DNA from: Allocoleopsis franciscana PCC 7113
GTDB taxonomy: Bacteria > Cyanobacteriota > Cyanobacteriia > Cyanobacteriales > Coleofasciculaceae
Reading direction: 5' to 3'
Assembly: GCF_000317515.1 (NCBI RefSeq)
Contig: NC_019738.1
Span: 2,251,623-2,315,622 of the forward strand
Length of the DNA: 64,000 nt
Each line of letters starts with the position of its first letter. Within the stretch, counting starts at the first letter, position 1. The notes beneath the pieces were generated by a model. The model was given only the letters and a program-made list of their open reading frames with translations. It ran no database searches and was not told where the DNA came from. Position numbers and translations under genes: made by a program. Of the stretch, positions 19,340-28,983 are shown piece after piece.

Positions 19340-20113
19340 TTACACTTCCGGTTCAATTCCTGCGGCTCGCAATTGTGCTGCCAATCGCTCTGCTCTTTGG
19401 CTTTCTTGTTCTAACTGTGATTCAACTTGCTCTGCTCTTTCCTGACCTGTTAATAACAAATTCCCTTGTGCGTCCCACCAACGTAACCAGGGTAATTCTA
19501 AATTCTGATAGTAACCTTGCCAAATTCCCAACTCAACTCCTAGAGGGGAAATTGGATAATGCCCTCGCTCATTGACTGGCATTATCTGATACTCACCATC
19601 AACTAAATGATAAACCTCAACACTAGCGCGTTTGACTTCGTAAATTCCGTAGAACGCTGGACGAATTACTTGTTCATAAATCCAAAATTTTCCGGGTTTC
19701 TGCTCTGTTTTTGGCTCAGTTAAGGATAGAGGGGTTTTGTCTCGTTCCTCGGAGCCATCTCCTGATACAAACTCTAAAACAATCAAAGGTGCAATCAGTT
19801 CTTGCCATAATACATAAGAACGTCGGACTTGATTGTTAAGTTTGGGTGGGACATTTGGCACGTAAAACCAATCAGGTGCTTCTGCTCCTCGCTCTGGTGG
19901 GTCAGTTAAACGCCAGTAGATGCCACAATCTTGACCGATGCAATATTGACCATTGGGATGACGCTTTTGGAGTAGGGGTTCAATCGAATCTGTTAAGAGA
20001 ATGCTTTGCGGATGCTCCTGGAAATTTTTCACAAAACTACCATTTGATTCTGGTAATTGGGTATGGTCAGGTAGGGCTGTAGTTACGGTTGGTGGGTTGG
20101 TAGCAGAAGTCAT
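19340..20113 (-). CDS. Uma2 family (PD-(D/E)XK-like) protein
   Basis: 257 residues. The Uma2 restriction-endonuclease-like fold is suggested by APDWFYVP, LIVLEFVSGDG and YGIYEVKRASVEVYHL, which hold the acidic residues and the Lys expected for the fold. A helical tail (about 225-257) rich in Glu, Gln and Arg, with RAEQVESQLEQESQRAERL, is a coiled coil often seen at the end of cyanobacterial Uma2 proteins. Uma2 genes are strongly amplified in filamentous cyanobacteria and their role is unknown; a mobile-element or nuclease function is the usual guess. It is one of two in this window (the other at 21556-22131), but the two are not close copies. Confidence 0.85.
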   Translation of the reverse strand: MTSATNPPTVTTALPDHTQLPESNGSFVKNFQEHPQSILLTDSIEPLLQKRHPNGQYCIGQDCGIYWRLTDPPERGAEAPDWFYVPNVPPKLNNQVRRSYVLWQELIAPLIVLEFVSGDGSEERDKTPLSLTEPKTEQKPGKFWIYEQVIRPAFYGIYEVKRASVEVYHLVDGEYQIMPVNERGHYPISPLGVELGIWQGYYQNLELPWLRWWDAQGNLLLTGQERAEQVESQLEQESQRAERLAAQLRAAGIEPEV

Positions 20114-20545
20114 AGGAGTACTTATACAGCAAATCTAGCTTGATCGTACTGTGATTAATCTTGAGTCGAGTATTACAAGTTCCGCAACGCTCCCGTACTT
20201 TTCTCCAAACAAACGTAGGTTGGGTTGAGCGATAGTAAACTGCCTATGCGATCGCACTTTTACCTTATCCTCTCCCAGCTTTATACCTCATTAACGGAGC
20301 TTAGAGCCTCATTAATGGAGTTGAATAGCTTCATTAACGGAGTTCAGTACCGGGTACATGAAGCTAAAAACCTCGTATGGGTATAAGACAGGACGATTGT
20401 AGGGGCATGATATATCAGGCTCTGCTGAAGGGGACTGCGCGATCGCCTACAGCAACATCATCGAAGCAATTTGGCAGCACCTTTAAAATCAGGACATTTC
20501 TTACCCCACACTCTCCACTCAACTCTTGTAGAATTTCTGGAAGCT
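20114..20545. other. Repeat-containing intergenic region
   Basis: Between the first Uma2 gene and the HEAT-type pseudogene. Three imperfect copies of a 21-22-bp unit with the core TCATTAACGGAG (at 20288, 20309 as TCATTAATGGAG, and 20331) form a short direct-repeat array at 20287-20352. The array could be an operator cluster or simple repeat growth. No gene was found. Confidence 0.5.
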
Positions 20546-20578
20546 AGATCCCCGACTTTTTAAAAAAGTCGGGGATCT
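20546..20578. repeat. Dispersed hairpin, AGATCCCCGACTT family, copy 1
   Basis: AGATCCCCGACTT pairs with AAGTCGGGGATCT (20546-20558 and 20566-20578), with an A/T-rich loop. Two relatives in this window are at 21333-21365 and 29196-29228. A hairpin of this consensus is a common dispersed element in filamentous cyanobacteria. Here it lies about 40 bp before a gene remnant. Confidence 0.75.
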
Positions 20579-20619
20579 GAACCGATGCATCGCCCCCAGC
20601 CGCATTCTATCCTGCACCC

Positions 20620-21275
20620 ATGCCCAAACCTCCCCGCCCAACCCGCAAACTCTCAACCTTTTTCCTGTTCCCGTTTACCTTTTTCCTTACCCTCCTCCTC
20701 TCCCTCCCTTGGGTAAATGCCAAAGAAGCGCCCAAACCCAAGCCGCAACCTTGGCAGATTGACGGTATTGTAGCTGCCCTGGATGACGGACATGACGGGG
20801 TGAAAGGATATGCTTTCGGCAAATTAGCTGAATACAAGTGGCAAGACTTGAAACCGGTGCTTTGGAGCTAAACGAGGTTGTTGTCGTTCTAGATCGAGTC
20901 TACGAGCCAAAGCAAAAAATTAATTTTGAACAATGGCGATTTTTGACCTATTTCCTGAGTGGTGGCACTGATGAGGTGAAAACCCTGCTCAAATGGGTTG
21001 GCAATCCTAAATCACCCCCCACTCAACTCAACTACGAAGAAGCCAAGAAAACCCTAGAAGTCTTTCGCGATACTTGGACAGCAAGCCAGAGGCTGCAACG
21101 ATTACAACAAGACTTAGCCAACAAGATAGCTGACGTTGCCCGCATGGTTTCGTGGAAACCCCAGGACATCCCCTTACTGCAAACTCACTACAACAATCTG
21201 AAAACAGGCGGATATAACCAAGCCGATACCGTGCAGTCAGTCATCAATGATCTAGCACGAAGATCAGCAAGTTAA
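20620..21275 (+). pseudogene. HEAT-repeat-type secreted protein with internal deletion and frameshift
   Basis: Two frames read together. The first (20620-20871) gives an 83-residue piece with a signal peptide (hydrophobic residues about 12-34) and the HEAT-like opening WQIDGIVAALDDGHDGVKGY. The second (continuing to 21275) gives ALELNEVVVVLDRVYEPKQK through QSVINDLARRSAS with no start of its own except a GTG within the overlap. In the cyanobacterial proteins I recall with these two ends, a long HEAT-repeat array lies between them. Here the pieces meet near 20855-20870, out of frame. The simplest reading is loss of the repeat array by recombination, leaving a broken gene. A shorter functional product by frameshift is not excluded. 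Confidence 0.6.
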
Positions 21276-21332
21276 ATCTGTGTAGCTTGAGAAGGATTAC
21301 AGCGATCGCTTATTCAATTATCTGTGAAAACA

Positions 21333-21365
21333 AGATGCCCGACTTCTCCAAGAAATCGGGCATCT
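21333..21365. repeat. Dispersed hairpin, AGATCCCCGACTT family, copy 2
   Basis: AGATGCCCGACTT (21333-21345) against AAATCGGGCATCT (21353-21365), same layout as 20546-20578 with a compensating change (CCC/GGG with G-C to C-G at one pair), which indicates selection or a family of hairpins. It is located just past the chlH fragment. Confidence 0.75.
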
Positions 21366-21396
21366 AAACCTCTGATAAGTTACTGACGACTCAATC

Positions 21397-21553
21397 CCCT
21401 CAATCCGATCCTCAACCTCCTGGTACAACTCACACAACATTTGTAAATTACTCTCACTAGTCTCCCAATAACCGCGACCGTTCACTTCCAGCAACGTCGT
21501 TACCACCTTGCAGAAAGAATAACGTTGAGAGTTATCAACCGCTTGCGTATCGC
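21397..21553 (-). pseudogene. Duplicated 3' fragment of chlH
   Basis: About 155 bp matching the last codons of the intact chlH gene (22567-22723) with clear but imperfect identity. On the minus strand it reads [20 protein letters not shown] and then [18 protein letters not shown], compared with [20 protein letters not shown] and [18 protein letters not shown] in ChlH. The chlH stop codon is not retained and the frame runs on into the adjacent hairpin. There is no start codon or promoter of its own. The homology begins 3 bp beyond the end of the Uma2 gene, so the Uma2 gene sits between the full gene and the fragment. This is a relic of duplication or insertion, not a functional subunit. Confidence 0.85.
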
Positions 21554-21555
21554 TG

Positions 21556-22131
21556 TTACCAAATTGATGCAAGATATAGTACAAAACCAGGCAAAACATC
21601 TTCACCCGATAAAGTCACTGGATTTTCTACTACTTCAACATCCTGCCCTTGCCTATAAATTTCCACTTGCCTAGATTTCCGATTAATTAACCAACCCAAA
21701 CGAGCGCCATTATCTCGGTATTCTTTCATTTTCTCCTGAGTGTCTTTTAAGCTATCGCTTGGAGAAAGTAACTCAACCACAAAATCAGGGCAAAGGGGAG
21801 CAAATTTCGTTTGTTGTTCGGGAGTCAGAGCATTCCAGCGTTCCAATTTTACCCAAGAGGCATCAGGAGAACGGTCTGCACCATTAGGCAGTTTAAAACC
21901 ACCAGAGGAGTCGAAGGCAATCCCAGTTCCGTCTGTGTCTGTCCAATTAAATAACTGCTGATTTAGCCTACCATTGCGGTTACTGGTTTCTCCTCCGGCA
22001 GGTGGCATGATAATTAATTCCCCTGTGGCAGTGCGTTCAAATCTAAGAGTTTCATTGTCCTGACATAGTTGATAAAATTGCTCGTCTGTCAGTTTAATAA
22101 TGGAGTTAAAGTTAACGGTTAGAGCATTCAT
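21556..22131 (-). CDS. Uma2 family (PD-(D/E)XK-like) protein
   Basis: 191 residues from the ATG at 22131 (an in-frame start at 22182 would add 17 residues unlike the family). It has the classic Uma2 layout: LTDEQFYQLCQDNETLRFER, then GELIIMPPAGGETSNRNGRL, SPDASWVKLERW, CPDFVVELLSPSD and GARLGWLINRKSRQVEIYR. The acidic residues (the Asp in SPDASW, Asp/Glu in PDFVVELLSPSD) and the LGWLI strand complete the nuclease-like core. The end, LPGFVLYLASIW, is normal for the family even though a foreign chlH fragment begins 3 bp later. It is closer to the family consensus than the Uma2 protein at 19340-20113. Confidence 0.9.
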   Translation of the reverse strand: MNALTVNFNSIIKLTDEQFYQLCQDNETLRFERTATGELIIMPPAGGETSNRNGRLNQQLFNWTDTDGTGIAFDSSGGFKLPNGADRSPDASWVKLERWNALTPEQQTKFAPLCPDFVVELLSPSDSLKDTQEKMKEYRDNGARLGWLINRKSRQVEIYRQGQDVEVVENPVTLSGEDVLPGFVLYLASIW

Positions 22132-22215
22132 AGCACTTTTGAATTTCAGCTTGTTTAACCCCTGTAGAGACTTTACAGGCAATATTTCTAACGCTTATAT
22201 ACAATATGTTATTAC

Positions 22216-22557
22216 TCACATCCATAGGTTAGCTGGATTATCCTTGTCCTCTTCCCACTTTGCAGGATTGTTAATAATATATTCCCGAATTCGGTCTAAA
22301 GACCCATCCAGACGAATGATGTGTTCGTAAAATCTTTCTTGCCAACCAAAATACTCTTGACCGTTTTTTCTACACCAGCGGGTGACAGAAGACTTGTAGG
22401 CATTCATGATAGCCTGCAATGAACCGCGTTTTAAGGGTCCAAATTTATTGGACTGGTCGATTGGCTGCGTTTGGGGTTGGTGTAAAGACGTGCCAACAGC
22501 CCTACGGGCATCCTTCGGCGGGCACGTCTCTACAGGAATGTGATTTGATTGACCGAA
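22216..22557 (-). pseudogene. REP-associated tyrosine transposase (RAYT) remnant, C-terminal part
   Basis: The last 67 codons (22419-22216) contain LQAIMNAYKSSVTRWCR, WQERFYEHIIRLDGSLDRI and REYIINNPAKWE, the C-terminal signature of IS200-like RAYT proteins (Transposase_17/Y1). The catalytic HUH part and the Tyr-bearing N-terminal half are missing. The same frame stays open upstream to 22557 and abuts the TAG stop of chlH in the same phase, so chlH read-through would fuse to it. The stretch includes an inverted repeat (22482-22533). It is not functional; it marks a former mobile element at the chlH 3' end. Confidence 0.75.
22482..22533. repeat. REP-like inverted repeat within the RAYT remnant
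   Basis: GTAAAGACGTGCC (22482-22494) and GGCACGTCTCTAC (22521-22533) form 13-bp arms with one mismatch, around a 26-nt centre containing TACGGGCATCC. Such GTAGAGACGTGCC hairpins are frequent in cyanobacteria and are the type of element mobilised by RAYTs. Confidence 0.7.
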
Positions 22558-25500
22558 CTATTCTATTCCTTCAATCCGATCCTCAACCTCCTGATACAAC
22601 TCGCGCAACATCTGCAAATTACTCTCACTCGTCTCCCAATAGCCGCGACCATTCACTTCCAACAAAGTCGATACAACCTTGCGGAACGAATGAGGATTTA
22701 GATTCATCAACCGCTTCCGCATTTCTTCATCCTGGATAAACGTCGTATTTGTATCCTCGTAAATCCAGTTATCCACAGCGCCAGCGGTTGCAGACCAACC
22801 CATCGTATTCACCAAACGCTTCGAGAGTTCGCGCACTCCCTCATAGCCGTGACTCAGCATCCCCTCATACCACTTGGGATTGAGTAGCTTCGTCCGGGCA
22901 TCCAAACGCACGGTTTCCGAAAGGGTGCGGATTTGGGCATTTGCCGTTGTGGTATCGGCAATGTACGAGGCTGGCGTCTTACCATCTCCGCGCAGACTGG
23001 CAACAACCTTGGTGGGGTCAGAATCGAAGTAGTGGCTGACATCAGTCAGGCTAATCTCGGCAGAGTCGAGATTTTGGAACGTAGCATCGGCGGTTTTCAA
23101 GGCTGTCTCAAAAATCTGCCGATTTTGTTCCATCGTGCCTGGGTTATCGGAGGTGAAAGCAAAGGATTTCCGTGCCAGGTACATATCCTGTAACTCAGAT
23201 TCGCTTTCCCAAGTGCTATTCTCTACTGCCAGGTTGATATTAGAAGAGTAGGAACCCGAAGCATTGGAGAAGACACGAGTTGCCGCTTGTCGCAGATTAA
23301 TCCCCATTTCCTCTGCCTGTTGCATCGCGTGTTTGCGGACAAAGTTCATTTCCACAGGTTCATCCGCCTCTGCTGCCATCTTCACCGCTTGGTCGAGGAG
23401 GTTCATTTGGTTGATGAACAAGTCGCGGAAGACGCCGGAACAGTTGATCACAACATCAATCCGAGGACGCCCCAACTCTTCTAAGGGAAGCAATTCTAAC
23501 TTGTTCACGCGACCCAAAGCATCTGGTACAGGTTTAACCCCCACCATCCACATAATTTGTGCCAACGATTCCCCATAGGTCTTGATGTTATCCGTACCCC
23601 AGAGAACACAAGCGATCGTTTCAGGCCACTTCCCGCCATTTTCATAGCGTTGACGTTCTAACAAGCGGTCTACCACAATTTTGGCTGATTTAACCGCCGC
23701 TGTTGTCGGGATGGATTGAGGGTCGAGGGCGTGGATGTTCTTACCAGTGGGGAGAACATCGGGGTTGCGGATGGGGTCGCCACCAGGGCCGGGGAGAACG
23801 TACTCACCTTCCAGGGCTTTCAGCATTGCCCCTAGTTCGTTATCCGCCACGATTTGCTGGAGGCAGAATTCCAGGTACTCAAACAACGGTTTCAGCGCTT
23901 GCTCGTCAACCTTGGTGTAACCTAATTGATGCATCGCTTCAATCCAAGGCTCTTTTTTGCCCATGTTGAAGAAATTGAGCTTAGAGACTTTGGATACCCG
24001 ACCATCGGCATCGGCTTGCGCTTTCACCAAGGCGGAGACGGCTTCACGAGTTGTTAGGGTAATCTCTTGCAACAATTGGACATCACTTAAGACGCCTCTG
24101 TCGTTATTGGTGTAAATTTCATCAATATCGCGCCCGATACTATTGGCGATAATCCGAGGTAAACTTTGGATTTCCTCTTCAGGACGGTCAAGTCCAGCGA
24201 TATTGACTAAAGTTGCGATCGCTTCTTCTGCTGTTGGTGGTTTCCCAATCACATGCAACCCACAGGGCAGCAGCCGAGACTCAATCTCCATCAGCTTCTT
24301 GTACACCAAGCCTACCACCGTATCCCGTTCCTCGGCGGTCAGCCCACTGGCGTCTTCAACTAAGTCGATATCCTTATCCAGATTCACCAAGCGGCACTTG
24401 TCCATAATGGTGTTCACAATCGGGATACCCCGCCCGGTATCTTTCAGGGTTTGGTAGGACGCAATTAACTCACTCAGTTCCTTCAACCCCTTATACAACC
24501 CCGCATTCTCAGCCGGTGGCGTCAGGTAGGAAATCGTTGCGGCATAGCTGCGGCGCTTGGCAATCGTCGCCTCACTGGGATTATTCGCGGCGTAGTAGTA
24601 GAGGTTGGGGGTGGAACCAATCAAGTTATCGGGGTAACACGTCCCAGACATCCCCATCTGCTTACCGGGCATGAATTCCAAAGAACCATGTGTCCCGAAG
24701 TGCAGTACGGCGTCAGCTTTCCAGATTTTTTCTAAATAGGTGTAGTAAGCGGCAAAACCATGGTGAGGGCTGGCAGAACGAGAGAACAACAGCCGCATCG
24801 GGTCGCCTTCGTAACCAAAGGTGGGTTGAACCCCGATGAAAACATTACCAAATTGCTTTCCGTAAACTAAGAGATTTTGTCCATCACTATTTAAATTTCC
24901 CGGAGGTGGCCCCCAATTTTCTTCCAACCGTGTTGAATAAGGTGTGAGTTCTTCATACTCCGGCACTGACATCTTGTAGGCAATATTCAGTTCAGGAGTG
25001 GCGTACTGCGCTTGGGCGTCGTGAATCACCTCTTGCATCAACGCCTCGGATGACTCTGGCAAACCTTGAACATCGTAGCCGTTGTTGTTCAGGGCTTCCA
25101 TCAGTTTATAGATGGAACCAAATACGTCGAGGTAGGCGGCTGTTCCCACATTCCCTTTATCTGGCGGGAAGCTGAAAACGGTGATAGCGACTTTTTTATC
25201 GAGTTTTGGCTTACGGCGCAGGTTCGCCCATTTTAAAGCACGCTGAGCGATCGCTTCGATTCGGTCTTGGAGTGCGATCGCTTTTCCGGTTGTGCCATCT
25301 CTACCGGATAAAATAATCGGTTCAATCGCGCCATCCAATTCAGGAATGGCAATCTGCAACGCCACTTGAATCGGGTGCAATCCTAAATCGCTATCTTCCC
25401 ATTCCTCCGTGGTTTGGAACACCAGAGGCAGCGCCACCATGTAGGGACGATTCAACCGTTTTAATGATTCAATGGCTTTAGGATGGTCTTGCCGTGCGGG

Positions 25501-26529
25501 GCCACCCACCAACGCGAAACCGGTCAGGGAGACAACGCCGTCCACTAAGGCTGTCGGTGTTTTAGCGGTTGACTCGTAGAAGAACGCATCCACCGGTTTG
25601 GAGAAATCTAGACCCCCGGCAAACACAGGAATCACACGAGCACCCATGGCTTCAAATTCCTGCACGATGGCTACATAATGGGCATCGTCCCCTGTAACTA
25701 AGTGGGTACGTTGCAACACTAAACCAATGGAGGGTGCTAGGGGGTCTTTTAAGTCGGCAGAGATATCCTTGCGGCTACTGTACCAGTTTAGGTACTCCTT
25801 AACATCCTCAAACATGGTGGGAGCCAAGGGGTGCCAAACGCCCATATCAGGGTAAACCACTGGCTCATTGAAGCTCAGTTGACGCCCTTTCAAGACATAC
25901 TTATCGGCAAGCATCAGCAGGAAGTTCTCCAGGTTATCGGAGGAACCGCCCAGCCAATATTGGAAGCTAAGCATGAAGTTGCGGGCATCCTGCGCCTTAT
26001 CCATCGGTAGGTACTTCAAGACTTTGGGCAGGGTTTGCAGTAGCTTCAACATCCCGTCTTGGAAGGAGGAACCGGATTTCTCCTTGCGCTTACGCATAAA
26101 CTGCGCGATCGCACTCTTCGACTGTCCCAACTGCGCCATCGAGAAGCTACCCAATTTATTCAGGCGCATGACTTGAGGCATGGAGGGGAAGACGATGGCC
26201 GCCTCCATACGATCGCGGTGCGGTTCTACTGCCGCCACCACTTTATCTGCTAAGTCTTCAATGAAGATGAGTGAAGCAATGAAGATGTTGGCTTCGGCAA
26301 CATCCCGCTTGAAGTCCTCATAGTTTCCTGCGTCCCGAAGTTCCTCGATCAAGTAGCCACTAATTTCAACCGCTAAGTTGGGATTGTTTTGATTGATGGA
26401 TTGAACAGCGGCTGATAATGCACTCTGATACTGTGGCTCCAGCACGACATAGACCACCTTAAGCAAATGACGCCCATTCAAGGCATTGGGGGTAATGTGT
26501 CGAATGGTGGACTTGACGTGTGTGAACAT
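22558..26529 (-). CDS. chlH: Magnesium chelatase subunit H
   Basis: 1323 residues, the full family length. ChlH binds protoporphyrin IX and, with ChlI and ChlD, inserts Mg2+ at the first committed step of chlorophyll synthesis. Diagnostic stretches include [79 protein letters not shown] and the C-terminal [15 protein letters not shown]. It is the large CobN/BchH-type subunit and starts at the ATG at 26529 with AAGGAG 10-11 nt upstream. chlI and chlD are not in the window. Its 3' end is disturbed: a RAYT remnant directly follows the stop and a second partial copy of the last 50 codons lies beyond a Uma2 gene. The gene itself appears intact. Confidence 0.97.
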   Translation of the reverse strand: MFTHVKSTIRHITPNALNGRHLLKVVYVVLEPQYQSALSAAVQSINQNNPNLAVEISGYLIEELRDAGNYEDFKRDVAEANIFIASLIFIEDLADKVVAAVEPHRDRMEAAIVFPSMPQVMRLNKLGSFSMAQLGQSKSAIAQFMRKRKEKSGSSFQDGMLKLLQTLPKVLKYLPMDKAQDARNFMLSFQYWLGGSSDNLENFLLMLADKYVLKGRQLSFNEPVVYPDMGVWHPLAPTMFEDVKEYLNWYSSRKDISADLKDPLAPSIGLVLQRTHLVTGDDAHYVAIVQEFEAMGARVIPVFAGGLDFSKPVDAFFYESTAKTPTALVDGVVSLTGFALVGGPARQDHPKAIESLKRLNRPYMVALPLVFQTTEEWEDSDLGLHPIQVALQIAIPELDGAIEPIILSGRDGTTGKAIALQDRIEAIAQRALKWANLRRKPKLDKKVAITVFSFPPDKGNVGTAAYLDVFGSIYKLMEALNNNGYDVQGLPESSEALMQEVIHDAQAQYATPELNIAYKMSVPEYEELTPYSTRLEENWGPPPGNLNSDGQNLLVYGKQFGNVFIGVQPTFGYEGDPMRLLFSRSASPHHGFAAYYTYLEKIWKADAVLHFGTHGSLEFMPGKQMGMSGTCYPDNLIGSTPNLYYYAANNPSEATIAKRRSYAATISYLTPPAENAGLYKGLKELSELIASYQTLKDTGRGIPIVNTIMDKCRLVNLDKDIDLVEDASGLTAEERDTVVGLVYKKLMEIESRLLPCGLHVIGKPPTAEEAIATLVNIAGLDRPEEEIQSLPRIIANSIGRDIDEIYTNNDRGVLSDVQLLQEITLTTREAVSALVKAQADADGRVSKVSKLNFFNMGKKEPWIEAMHQLGYTKVDEQALKPLFEYLEFCLQQIVADNELGAMLKALEGEYVLPGPGGDPIRNPDVLPTGKNIHALDPQSIPTTAAVKSAKIVVDRLLERQRYENGGKWPETIACVLWGTDNIKTYGESLAQIMWMVGVKPVPDALGRVNKLELLPLEELGRPRIDVVINCSGVFRDLFINQMNLLDQAVKMAAEADEPVEMNFVRKHAMQQAEEMGINLRQAATRVFSNASGSYSSNINLAVENSTWESESELQDMYLARKSFAFTSDNPGTMEQNRQIFETALKTADATFQNLDSAEISLTDVSHYFDSDPTKVVASLRGDGKTPASYIADTTTANAQIRTLSETVRLDARTKLLNPKWYEGMLSHGYEGVRELSKRLVNTMGWSATAGAVDNWIYEDTNTTFIQDEEMRKRLMNLNPHSFRKVVSTLLEVNGRGYWETSESNLQMLRELYQEVEDRIEGIE

Positions 26530-27150
26530 GCGACTAGATCTCCTTATGATGCGCGTTCTCTTCTCATCGGATGAGTGCTGAGGAGTGAGCGATCAGTTGA
26601 GTAAGGACTCACTCTTCATGGCTCAGGTTTTGTATAGGCAACATTAGTGTTTGTATCAAAAAATGCTTACCTGATGGTGGTTTGAGCCTCCATCTGACAC
26701 AATTCGATAGGATTTTTGAGATATTTGTTTACAAATCTTGACAATTTATGAAGTGATTACTTATACTATTTGTTTGCAAAAGTTAATATAAAATATTTTG
26801 ACAAAATAATTTAAATATGCACTAATGTTAGGCTGATTAATCATAATGCGTTAAGCTACGTTAATAAGCTCTACAAATTTAAGTTCTACAAATTTAAGTT
26901 CTAGTTCTTAATGTTGTGCATTGGCTGACCTCAGAAGGATTTTGCCAGAGCGATCGCGCCTTCTAAGCTAAAGTGCATTTAACTTGTACATTCTCAACAC
27001 AGGATAAAAACGAGCAAATCCGCTATTCGTAGGGTAAGAGCGATCCGGGTTTGTCGATTAATAGCTGCAAGTATTCCCAATGTTTATGGAATCAAGTCGA
27101 GGCTGACTGAAGGATTAAGTATAGATTTGGACTTGAGGTGAAATTAACGT
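26530..27150. promoter_or_regulatory. Long divergent upstream region of chlH
   Basis: 621 bp without a gene, strongly AT-rich between 26700 and 26910. It holds two copies of TTTGTTT(A/G)CAAA (26724-26735 and 26769-26780, 45 bp apart), each close to a TTGACA-like hexamer, and a perfect tandem duplication of CTACAAATTTAAGTT (26871-26885, 26886-26900). A plus-strand sigma-70-like promoter is listed separately. Regulation of chlH by light or iron is known in cyanobacteria, but I cannot assign these sites to a named regulator. Confidence 0.5.
26738..26767 (+). promoter_or_regulatory. Strong plus-strand promoter candidate
   Basis: TTGACA (26738-26743), 18-bp spacer, TATACT (26762-26767): both hexamers are near the sigma-70 consensus. 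The next plus-strand gene starts 384 bp downstream at 27151, so the product would have a long leader or be a separate small RNA. It points away from chlH, and its position between the two TTTGTTTnCAAA motifs is notable. Confidence 0.45.
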
Positions 27151-27996
27151 ATGAAAACTATCCTAATTTCAGGGCTGACACTAGCGTTAGCGACCTCATG
27201 CAGTTCTCCCCCACCCTCTGCTCCTCAATCTTCAAACCCTCAAGCTACTCTATCCCCAATCAATACAGTTAACAGCAATCAGACAACTTTAGTATCAGAG
27301 GGTGCTACTCAGCCAGTATCTCAGCCTCCAACCTTCACGAATTATTCAGTAACAGAAAAATTCTCCGGTACTCCTGCACCCGTAAATTTAACCAGCCATC
27401 CTCAAGCCAGAAGATTCCGAACTGTATTGCAACAGGGAGCAAAAAAAGGACCTAATTTTGCGGGTAAATATACAGTTGTGACATGGGGATGCGGCACAAG
27501 TTGTCAATCAGTTGGCATTATTAATGCTAAAACAGGCTCGGTTTATATGTTAAAGAGTCCGGCGGAAGCAGGGGTTAAGTTTCAGCTTAATAGTCGGCTA
27601 CTTATTGTTAATCCGCCAGAAAATTTCTCCGCAAATGAACCCGACTGGATGCAAACTCGCTACTACCTCTGGGATGGTACACAACTTAAGCAAGTTTCTG
27701 CGTCAACTTCTGAAACTCCAGCTAAGAGGGAAAACCCCGCTGTTGCCACCGTCAAAGGTATGGTTAATGGGGACTTAATGTGTTACGTTAGTCTAGTCGA
27801 TGAAAACAACATCAAGCATGAAGTTGGTGCTACTTTTGAGATTTGTGAAAACCCAAATAAGTTCTTAAATCAGAAAGTACGCCTCTCTTATAAAAAGCTT
27901 TCCGTTAATGATTGCGAAAGTGCTGAACCTTGTGGCAAAACTCGAATAGAGTCCCTCATTATCAACATGGAATTACAGAAAAACCACAGAAACTAG
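27151..27996 (+). CDS. Exported hypothetical protein, probable lipoprotein
   Basis: 281 residues. The N-terminus MKTILISGLTLALATSC has a basic start, a hydrophobic core and a lipobox-like ATSC (the -3 Ala is less usual than Leu), followed by a Ser/Pro/Thr-rich linker to about 70. The central domain (about 75-180) has HPQARRFRTVLQQGAKKGP and FAGKYTVVTWGCGTSCQS, shared with unnamed exported proteins of other bacteria; the paired Cys residues suggest a disulfide. The C-terminal part (about 195-275) carries two more Cys pairs. A GAGGTG ribosome binding site precedes the ATG. The function is unknown. Confidence 0.7.
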   Translation: MKTILISGLTLALATSCSSPPPSAPQSSNPQATLSPINTVNSNQTTLVSEGATQPVSQPPTFTNYSVTEKFSGTPAPVNLTSHPQARRFRTVLQQGAKKGPNFAGKYTVVTWGCGTSCQSVGIINAKTGSVYMLKSPAEAGVKFQLNSRLLIVNPPENFSANEPDWMQTRYYLWDGTQLKQVSASTSETPAKRENPAVATVKGMVNGDLMCYVSLVDENNIKHEVGATFEICENPNKFLNQKVRLSYKKLSVNDCESAEPCGKTRIESLIINMELQKNHRN

Positions 27997-28179
27997 AGTT
28001 TCCGACTCAACCATCCAGAAAATAAGCTGTCACGCATGTAATTTGCTTGTTGAGGCGGCGGGGGAGCAGGGCCGGAGCTTTAGTGAGGACAGGGGAGCAG
28101 GGGAGAGGATTTGAACTCTTTTATCCTGTGTTTAGAATGTGCAAGTTAAATGCGCTTTAGCTTATTACTCACACCTGAG

Positions 28180-28983
28180 CTATCCTCTATCTAATCTCAA
28201 AAGCTTGCGTACCAAAGATTCTTTCTTAACAACATAAACATCTAGTGCTTTATTATTCACCGTTTCAATGCTTAATGTTGATTCAGAAAAACAGAGAACC
28301 GATGTGACGCTGCGTAACCGCTTCATAGTCTGAAGCGCCAATGATTGAGCCATCATTTGCTGAAGTAAATCCTGCTCAAAGTGAGAAATTCCTTTCCAGT
28401 CGCGGCGCTTCAATATACCCTCATCAAAAAACACCTCACCTCGATAAGACTGAAAATTAACAATAAAGTAATTCTTATTAGGGGATTGCAAAAATACATC
28501 CACTTCCCCTAGGTTAGGAATCGGTAAATTGTATTTCATCTTCCATCCCTGTTGCTGCAAATCGCTTAAAAGGATGCCGATGGCATCTTCGCTTTGATGG
28601 TTCGGCGCGACGGCCTGTGGTGTCTGTTGGATTCTAGCGTTCCGACGTTGCGAACGAGGTAATTTAGAGGCTCTACGACTTTGAACAACTAAACTGGGAG
28701 AGGGATTTGTTGTCGTACTCTTCATCTCTGGAGTGTTTGAAAACAAGAGTTTAAATCCCTGGATTACAAACGGCACTGAACAGACTCCAGCCGCAACTAT
28801 AACCAACATTTCCTGTTCATAGAACAGAGGTGCAATCCAAAAACCGATCAACAGGGTAAAACCCGCTTGAGCAAATTGTATTAAAGCGTCATAACGCCGC
28901 TGTCTAGCGGCTGTTTGATTGGAGTTGTCAGTTGGGGATGGGGCAAAAACAGCTAGCACTCTCTCCTTAATGTTTTTGAACAT
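28180..28983 (-). CDS. Membrane-anchored NERD/restriction-endonuclease-like protein
   Basis: 267 residues from the ATG at 28983, chosen because GAGAGG lies 4 nt upstream; a longer frame to 29091 has no such signal. Two hydrophobic helices (about 35-75) are followed by a basic, disordered linker (about 85-140). The C-terminal domain (about 145-265) reads IPNLGEVDVFLQSPNKNYFI then VNFQSYRGEVFFDEG, which follows the NERD/PD-(D/E)XK pattern G(D/E)xDxxx...(E/V)xK(S). The normally catalytic Lys is Gln here (FQSYRG), so activity is doubtful. It could be a DNA-binding or inactive relative. No operon partner is obvious. Confidence 0.55.
   Translation of the reverse strand: MFKNIKERVLAVFAPSPTDNSNQTAARQRRYDALIQFAQAGFTLLIGFWIAPLFYEQEMLVIVAAGVCSVPFVIQGFKLLFSNTPEMKSTTTNPSPSLVVQSRRASKLPRSQRRNARIQQTPQAVAPNHQSEDAIGILLSDLQQQGWKMKYNLPIPNLGEVDVFLQSPNKNYFIVNFQSYRGEVFFDEGILKRRDWKGISHFEQDLLQQMMAQSLALQTMKRLRSVTSVLCFSESTLSIETVNNKALDVYVVKKESLVRKLLRLDRG

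Noticed and set aside
21318-21605. 95-codon minus-strand open frame taken as a gene.
   Set aside because: It is the chlH 3' fragment extended by chance through a hairpin on one side and out-of-frame Uma2 sequence on the other; annotated as a pseudogene fragment instead.
26530-27150. A riboswitch upstream of chlH.
   Set aside because: No conserved core of a known riboswitch class (cobalamin, Mg2+ or others) was recognised; only short repeats and promoter-like sequences.
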